Source: Ruminococcus sp. (GTDB lineage: Bacteria > Bacillota > Clostridia > Oscillospirales > Ruminococcaceae). Taken from it: 64,000 nt of DNA. Both the position numbers and the translations under genes were made by a program. The notes beneath the pieces are model-generated. The model saw only the letters and a list, made by a program, of their open reading frames with translations. It ran no database searches and was not told where the DNA came from. Location of the stretch: NCBI GenBank assembly GCA_016290875.1, contig JAEEVL010000001.1, forward strand, positions 186,001 to 250,000, in the 5' to 3' direction. Of this stretch, positions 62,365 through 64,000 are shown piece after piece. Each line of letters opens with the position of its first letter. The stretch's first letter is position 1.

Positions 62365-63033
62365 ATGTTACCGGAAGATAACATACTTTTCAAAGGTGTA
62401 GATCAGTCTGATTGCCGCCGTATGATAAGTTGTTTCAATCCTGATATAAGAAAATACAAGTCAGGCAGCCGTATAGCTGAGTTTTCACGTGAAAACGACC
62501 GCATTGGCATTATTCTCAGCGGAAGAGCTGTTATGGAGCGATATGACATAAACGGCGTACGCACGATCGTTGAAGCTCTTGGCGAACAGAGTGTTTTCGG
62601 TGCTTTCTTTACCTATTCACCTTCTATCAGAAGCGTTATTGAGATAGTCAGCGAAACAGACTGTGAAGTAATGTTCGTAAAGCGTTCAGAGATCACCAAA
62701 AGGTGCGAGAATGCTTGCCCATGTCATTCGAGAGTTGTAGAGAATCTGCTTGAGCTTATGTCTGAAAAAGCTATAAATTTGAGTGAGAGGATCGAAGTTC
62801 TCAGTCAGCGTTCGATAGAAGATAAGCTTATAAGTTGTCTCCAGATTATTGAAGATAAAACACCTCAGGGAAAAACTCCGCTTATACCGTTTTCTACGAC
62901 CGCGCTCTCTGATTATTTATGCGTGAACAGAAGTGCTCTCCAGCGCGAGATAACAAGACTGAAAAAGAATGGTATTCTTACAATTTCTAAGCGAAAATTC
63001 CGTTTATATCACAATAAAGAGCAAGATTTCTGA
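62365..63033 (+). CDS. Crp/Fnr-family transcriptional regulator
   Basis: Cyclic-nucleotide-binding-like fold plus C-terminal HTH (TTALSDYLCVNRSALQREITRLKKNGIL); GGAGG before ATG. Confidence 0.88.
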   Translation: MLPEDNILFKGVDQSDCRRMISCFNPDIRKYKSGSRIAEFSRENDRIGIILSGRAVMERYDINGVRTIVEALGEQSVFGAFFTYSPSIRSVIEIVSETDCEVMFVKRSEITKRCENACPCHSRVVENLLELMSEKAINLSERIEVLSQRSIEDKLISCLQIIEDKTPQGKTPLIPFSTTALSDYLCVNRSALQREITRLKKNGILTISKRKFRLYHNKEQDF

Positions 63034-63130
63034 CTTCTTGCGGATTTTTGTTCACCTTGACTGTTGCTATTTTAGTTTAACTATGATATAATTACTCTTG
63101 TTTGCATTAAATCTGAAAGGAAATATATAT

Positions 63131-63979
63131 ATGTGGGAAATTTTTAAATCTGTCATTCTCGGTATCGTAGAAGGTATCACTGAATGGCTGCCAATAAGCA
63201 GCACGGGGCATCTTATACTTGTGCAGGAGTTTATGAACCTCGATAAATCCGATGATTTTAAAGAAATGTTTGACGTTGTCATTCAGCTTGGAGCTATCAT
63301 GGCTGTTGTTGTGATCTTCTGGCACAAACTCTGGCCGTTTGGCCAAAAGGGAAATACTCAGCCGTTCAGAAAAGAAGGCTGGGGTTCGTACGTTAAAAAA
63401 GATATATTTGTTATGTGGTTCAAAGTGCTTGCTGCCTGCATTCCGGCTGCTGTTGTCGGTCTTATCCTCGATGACTGGATAGATGAACACCTTTATAATC
63501 CGTGGACTGTCAGCATTGCTCTTATAGTTTTTGGTATTGCTTTTATTCTTGTTGAGAACTGGAACAAGGGCAGGACTCCGAAAATAACTTCGATAGATCA
63601 GCTTACATCCAAGGCTGCTTTCATTATCGGCTGCTTCCAGCTTATTGCAGCTGTCTTCCCCGGAACTTCACGCTCGGGAGCAACTATTGTCGGTGCTCTT
63701 CTCATCGGTATTTCGAGAGTTGTTGCTGCTGAGTTTACTTTCTACCTTGCTATACCGGTCATGTTCGGTGCAAGTTTGCTCAAGCTTGTCAAGTACGACG
63801 GTGGTTTCAGCGGAAGCGAGATTGCTGTTCTAGCGACAGGTATGATAGTAGCGTTCTTTGTATCCATTTTTGTTATCAAGTTCCTTATGGATTACATAAA
63901 GAAGCACGATTTCAAGGCTTTCGGCTGGTATAGAATAGTTCTCGGAACACTTGTACTCCTCTATTTTTCGCTTGTATGA
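63131..63979 (+). CDS. uppP: Undecaprenyl-diphosphatase
   Basis: GIVEGITEWLPISSTGHLIL, FPGTSRSGATI. Confidence 0.95.
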   Translation: MWEIFKSVILGIVEGITEWLPISSTGHLILVQEFMNLDKSDDFKEMFDVVIQLGAIMAVVVIFWHKLWPFGQKGNTQPFRKEGWGSYVKKDIFVMWFKVLAACIPAAVVGLILDDWIDEHLYNPWTVSIALIVFGIAFILVENWNKGRTPKITSIDQLTSKAAFIIGCFQLIAAVFPGTSRSGATIVGALLIGISRVVAAEFTFYLAIPVMFGASLLKLVKYDGGFSGSEIAVLATGMIVAFFVSIFVIKFLMDYIKKHDFKAFGWYRIVLGTLVLLYFSLV

Positions 63980-64000
63980 CGATATATGGCGGCAGATTTT

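Overview
Chromosomal window from a low-GC anaerobic Firmicute, probably Ruminococcus-like (inference from gene content and protein style; no taxonomic search was run). Most of it is core genome: glyA end, rarA, 6S RNA, nrdDG, pyrE, acn/icd/rex/fumC, lysA, engB, lon, ligA, rpsO, pnp, a complete V-type ATPase operon, aspS/hisS, mgsA, minD, aroK, glmS, GH3 glucosidase, rubrerythrin, uppP. Four items stand out. (1) A large candidate structured ncRNA of about 615 nt on the minus strand (about 2390-3006). It has its own -35/extended -10 promoter, an intrinsic terminator, four copies of an internal GUAA...GAGUCC motif and compensatory helices; I cannot match it to a family I know. (2) A collinear, overlapping operon fumC-hdrB-hdrC-hdrA-mvhD-flx-flx-flx-frdB-frdA-(AspT-like permease). 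It looks like a soluble, possibly flavin-bifurcating NADH:fumarate reductase with a dicarboxylate exporter, and Rex-like operators lie upstream of fumC and acn. (3) A stand-alone 87-aa protein carrying an almost exact copy of the NrdD glycyl-radical tail. It sits beside a reverse rubrerythrin and divergent from a Crp/Fnr regulator, with a perfect 16-bp palindrome in the shared promoter. This suggests a YfiD/GrcA-like spare part for the anaerobic ribonucleotide reductase. (4) An NrdR box in the nrdD leader. All functional claims are inferred from sequence reading only.
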